From Phycisphaerales bacterium UBA3158 (GTDB lineage Bacteria > Planctomycetota > Phycisphaerae > Phycisphaerales > SM1A02), in assembly GCA_002364555.1 (NCBI GenBank), contig DEYM01000133.1, positions 1 to 8,849 on the forward strand: a stretch of DNA of 8,849 nucleotides. Reading direction: 5' to 3'. Below are positions 7,127-8,849 of the stretch, in pieces (the stretch's first letter is position 1; each line of letters starts with the position of its first letter). Under the pieces are notes generated by a model. The model did not search any database. It was not told the origin of the DNA and worked only from the letters and a program-made list of their open reading frames with translations. The position numbers and the translations under genes were made by a program.

Positions 7127-8725
7127 ATGGGGTGGACCGATTCACGATTCTTCATCGTCGTACCCGAGGGTATGACCAACACCAGCGATGAGCGGGTCGT
7201 GATCACCTCGGATATGGCCTCCGCTCGCCTGTCGTGCGACCATGCCCAGGGCGATCTGATCCTGGACCTCTCGGACAATCTGCCAATCAATCTCCTTCGA
7301 CACGTCGGCCATGCCATGGTCCTGATTGACGAAGGCGGTCTGGTCCAATGGGGTGATCAGCGTTTTCAGGATTTTCCGGATTCCATCCGGGAGTCGATCA
7401 CCCAGGGCCTGCAGCAGGATGCCAGTCAGTCCACCATTCAGGATGGAGCCGTCACGGTGGAAGGTCGCTCCTTCTATCGATTGACCGCTCGCCCCGAATC
7501 GGCCAGTCAGGCGTTGGTGGTTCTCATCGAGATCACATGGATGCAGCAACAGAGGGATCGAAGAGCGGCTCTCCGATCGGCTGGTCTGGCGATTCGCGAC
7601 CTCGATCGAAAGATCGTCTCCGATCTCACCGTTGCGGATCGTCTTCGCATGCTCGAAGGCAGGATCATCAACTGCATCCACGAGGAACTGTCATTCGACA
7701 ACTTCGAAATCCGCCTGCTCGATCAGACCACCCAGAAGCTCGAGCTGGTCATTGCCAAGAACCTCACACCGCTGAAGATCGGGGAGGTCATCCATCGTGG
7801 TGAAGAGGGCAACGGGATCTCGGGATGGGTAGCGGCCACTGGAAACGCCTACATCTGTCCGGATGTCGCCTCCGACCCACGCTACAGGGAAGGCCTTGAC
7901 GATGCCGCCAGCTCGCTCACCGTTCCCCTGAAGATGCAGGACCAGGTCATTGGTGTACTGAATGTGGAATCACTCTCGGCGAACGCCTTCGATCAGGATG
8001 ATCTCGAGCTGGCAGAAATACTGGCCCACTACATCGCGGATGCCATGCACATGCTGGACCTGCTTGTCGTCGAACGTTTCACGACCAGAGAACAGGCCAC
8101 CAGAAGCGTCCTGAGTGAACTCGATGCACCGTTCGACGAGCTCAATGAGATCTCCAAGGCACTCCGTGGAATCAACTCCGACGAACCGGCTTTCCAGGAG
8201 ATCGTCGATCGACTGGTGAACGCCGCCTCGAGCATGAAATCAAGAGTGGAAGCATGCATGAGTGGTCCACGCTCGATTCTGGATGCCGAACATGAACTGC
8301 AACGTCTGCAGATCGACGAGCAGCTCTCGGGCCTGCATGTCCTGGTCACCGACGATGAGCCTCGTATCCGCGAGGAGATGTTCCGGATTCTCTCCCAGGT
8401 CGGCTGCCGGGTGACACTCTGTGAAAATGGTCGTGACGCGATCGATGCCCTCAGGCAACTGGATCGGGGCGAGGGCACACTCGATCTGGTGGTGACGGAC
8501 ATCAAGCTGCCTGACCTGACCGGGTACGAAGTTTTTTCCGGGGCACGATCCTCGTTTCCAGAGGTTCCCGTGATCCTGATGACGGGCTTCGGCTACGACC
8601 CGAGCCATTCGATCGTACGAGCCTCGCAGGAAGGCGTGTCAGCGGTGTTGTTCAAACCCTTCCGGACCGGACAGCTGCTTGATGCAATCAAGAGCGCCTT
8701 GCAGTTCACGATTTCGGAGGATTGA
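7127..8725 (+). CDS. GAF domain and C-terminal receiver domain signalling protein with degenerate DHp region
   Basis: A 532-residue soluble protein with no membrane helix. Regions in order: a leader of about 50 residues; a PAS-like segment (about 53-137, with HAMVLIDEGGLVQWGD at 62-77); a helical linker; a GAF sensor domain (about 165-312; GNGISGWVAATGNAYICPDV at 228-247, then LTVPLKMQDQVIGVLNVES); a two-helix segment (about 318-378) resembling a histidine-kinase dimerisation domain; and a receiver domain (about 403-525). The receiver has the acidic pair Asp409/Asp410, phospho-acceptor Asp458 (VVTDIKLPD), Thr486 and Lys510, so it should be phosphorylated normally. No HATPase domain and no DNA-binding domain are present, and the H-box histidine is replaced by Ser330. 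It probably acts as a phosphorelay intermediate or adaptor for a separate kinase. It is divergent from the ABC operon and overlaps the next minus-strand gene by 20 bases. Ligand and partners are unknown. Confidence 0.9.
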   Translation: MGWTDSRFFIVVPEGMTNTSDERVVITSDMASARLSCDHAQGDLILDLSDNLPINLLRHVGHAMVLIDEGGLVQWGDQRFQDFPDSIRESITQGLQQDASQSTIQDGAVTVEGRSFYRLTARPESASQALVVLIEITWMQQQRDRRAALRSAGLAIRDLDRKIVSDLTVADRLRMLEGRIINCIHEELSFDNFEIRLLDQTTQKLELVIAKNLTPLKIGEVIHRGEEGNGISGWVAATGNAYICPDVASDPRYREGLDDAASSLTVPLKMQDQVIGVLNVESLSANAFDQDDLELAEILAHYIADAMHMLDLLVVERFTTREQATRSVLSELDAPFDELNEISKALRGINSDEPAFQEIVDRLVNAASSMKSRVEACMSGPRSILDAEHELQRLQIDEQLSGLHVLVTDDEPRIREEMFRILSQVGCRVTLCENGRDAIDALRQLDRGEGTLDLVVTDIKLPDLTGYEVFSGARSSFPEVPVILMTGFGYDPSHSIVRASQEGVSAVLFKPFRTGQLLDAIKSALQFTISED

Positions 8726-8849
8726 ACAGCGCCTTCAGCAGACGTTGATCGCGGAATTCATCCTGTTCGATACTGACAGATTCCACCGATTCCATACCGC
8801 CGACCATTTCCAGAAGCGTCTGCGACTGCGATGGATCGATCTCCAGCAC
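8706..8849 (-). CDS. Unidentified protein, C-terminal 47 residues (5' end outside window)
   Basis: On the minus strand a frame is open from the window edge (8849) to a TGA at 8708-8706, giving 47 residues. It begins VLEIDPSQSQTLLEMVGG and ends DQRLLKALFNPPKS. Codon choice (many GTG, CTG, ATC, GTC, GAT, CAG) resembles the neighbouring genes, and the pattern of strand, helix (TLLEMVGGM), strand (ESVSIEQ) suggests the end of a small alpha/beta domain. I do not recognise the family. The gene is convergent with the receiver-domain gene, and their ends overlap by 20 bases. The frame could be fortuitous, but the neighbouring gene stops here and no better frame occupies 8726-8849. Confidence 0.55.
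   Translation of the reverse strand: MLEIDPSQSQTLLEMVGGMESVESVSIEQDEFRDQRLLKALFNPPKS

Overview
The window looks like ordinary chromosome from a free-living bacterium of moderately high GC. The best guess, an inference from gene content rather than a marker gene, is a member of the Planctomycetota, perhaps Phycisphaerae. The clues are a GldA/GldF/GldG-like ABC exporter operon ending in a DUF4340 gene, a ribD standing alone behind an EF-G gene, and a GAF plus receiver-domain signalling protein. There are no rRNA, tRNA, transposon, phage or CRISPR signatures.

Layout. Positions 1-675 (+) hold the C-terminal third of elongation factor G, closed by a strong intrinsic terminator (716-756). Positions 772-1878 (+) hold ribD, the bifunctional riboflavin deaminase/reductase. 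It ends four bases from the stop of a convergent four-gene operon on the minus strand, read from 6891 down to 1883: ABC ATPase, six-helix ABC-2 permease, GldG-like membrane-anchored auxiliary protein, and DUF4340 membrane-anchored protein. The operon junctions are tight (ATGA overlap, TGATG overlap, one-base gap), so the four proteins are very probably made together as one membrane complex. A 235-bp divergent intergenic region (6892-7126) separates this operon from a plus-strand gene (7127-8725) whose product has PAS-like, GAF, degenerate DHp and receiver regions. That gene overlaps, tail to tail, the end of an unidentified minus-strand gene cut by the window edge (8706-8849).

How the parts fit. 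EF-G and RibD are housekeeping. The Gld-like operon should encode an ATP-driven membrane machine with two large extracytoplasmic proteins, and its substrate cannot be read from sequence. The divergent GAF/receiver protein lacks a kinase catalytic domain and a DNA-binding output, so it is more likely a phosphorelay or adaptor protein. Any functional link to the transporter rests only on the shared intergenic region.

Points most worth a second look: the receiver protein with Ser in place of the H-box histidine; the long helical insertion in the GldG-like protein; the three-fold repeat in the DUF4340 protein; the fusA terminator that leaves almost no room for a ribD promoter; and the unusual density of GATC sites.
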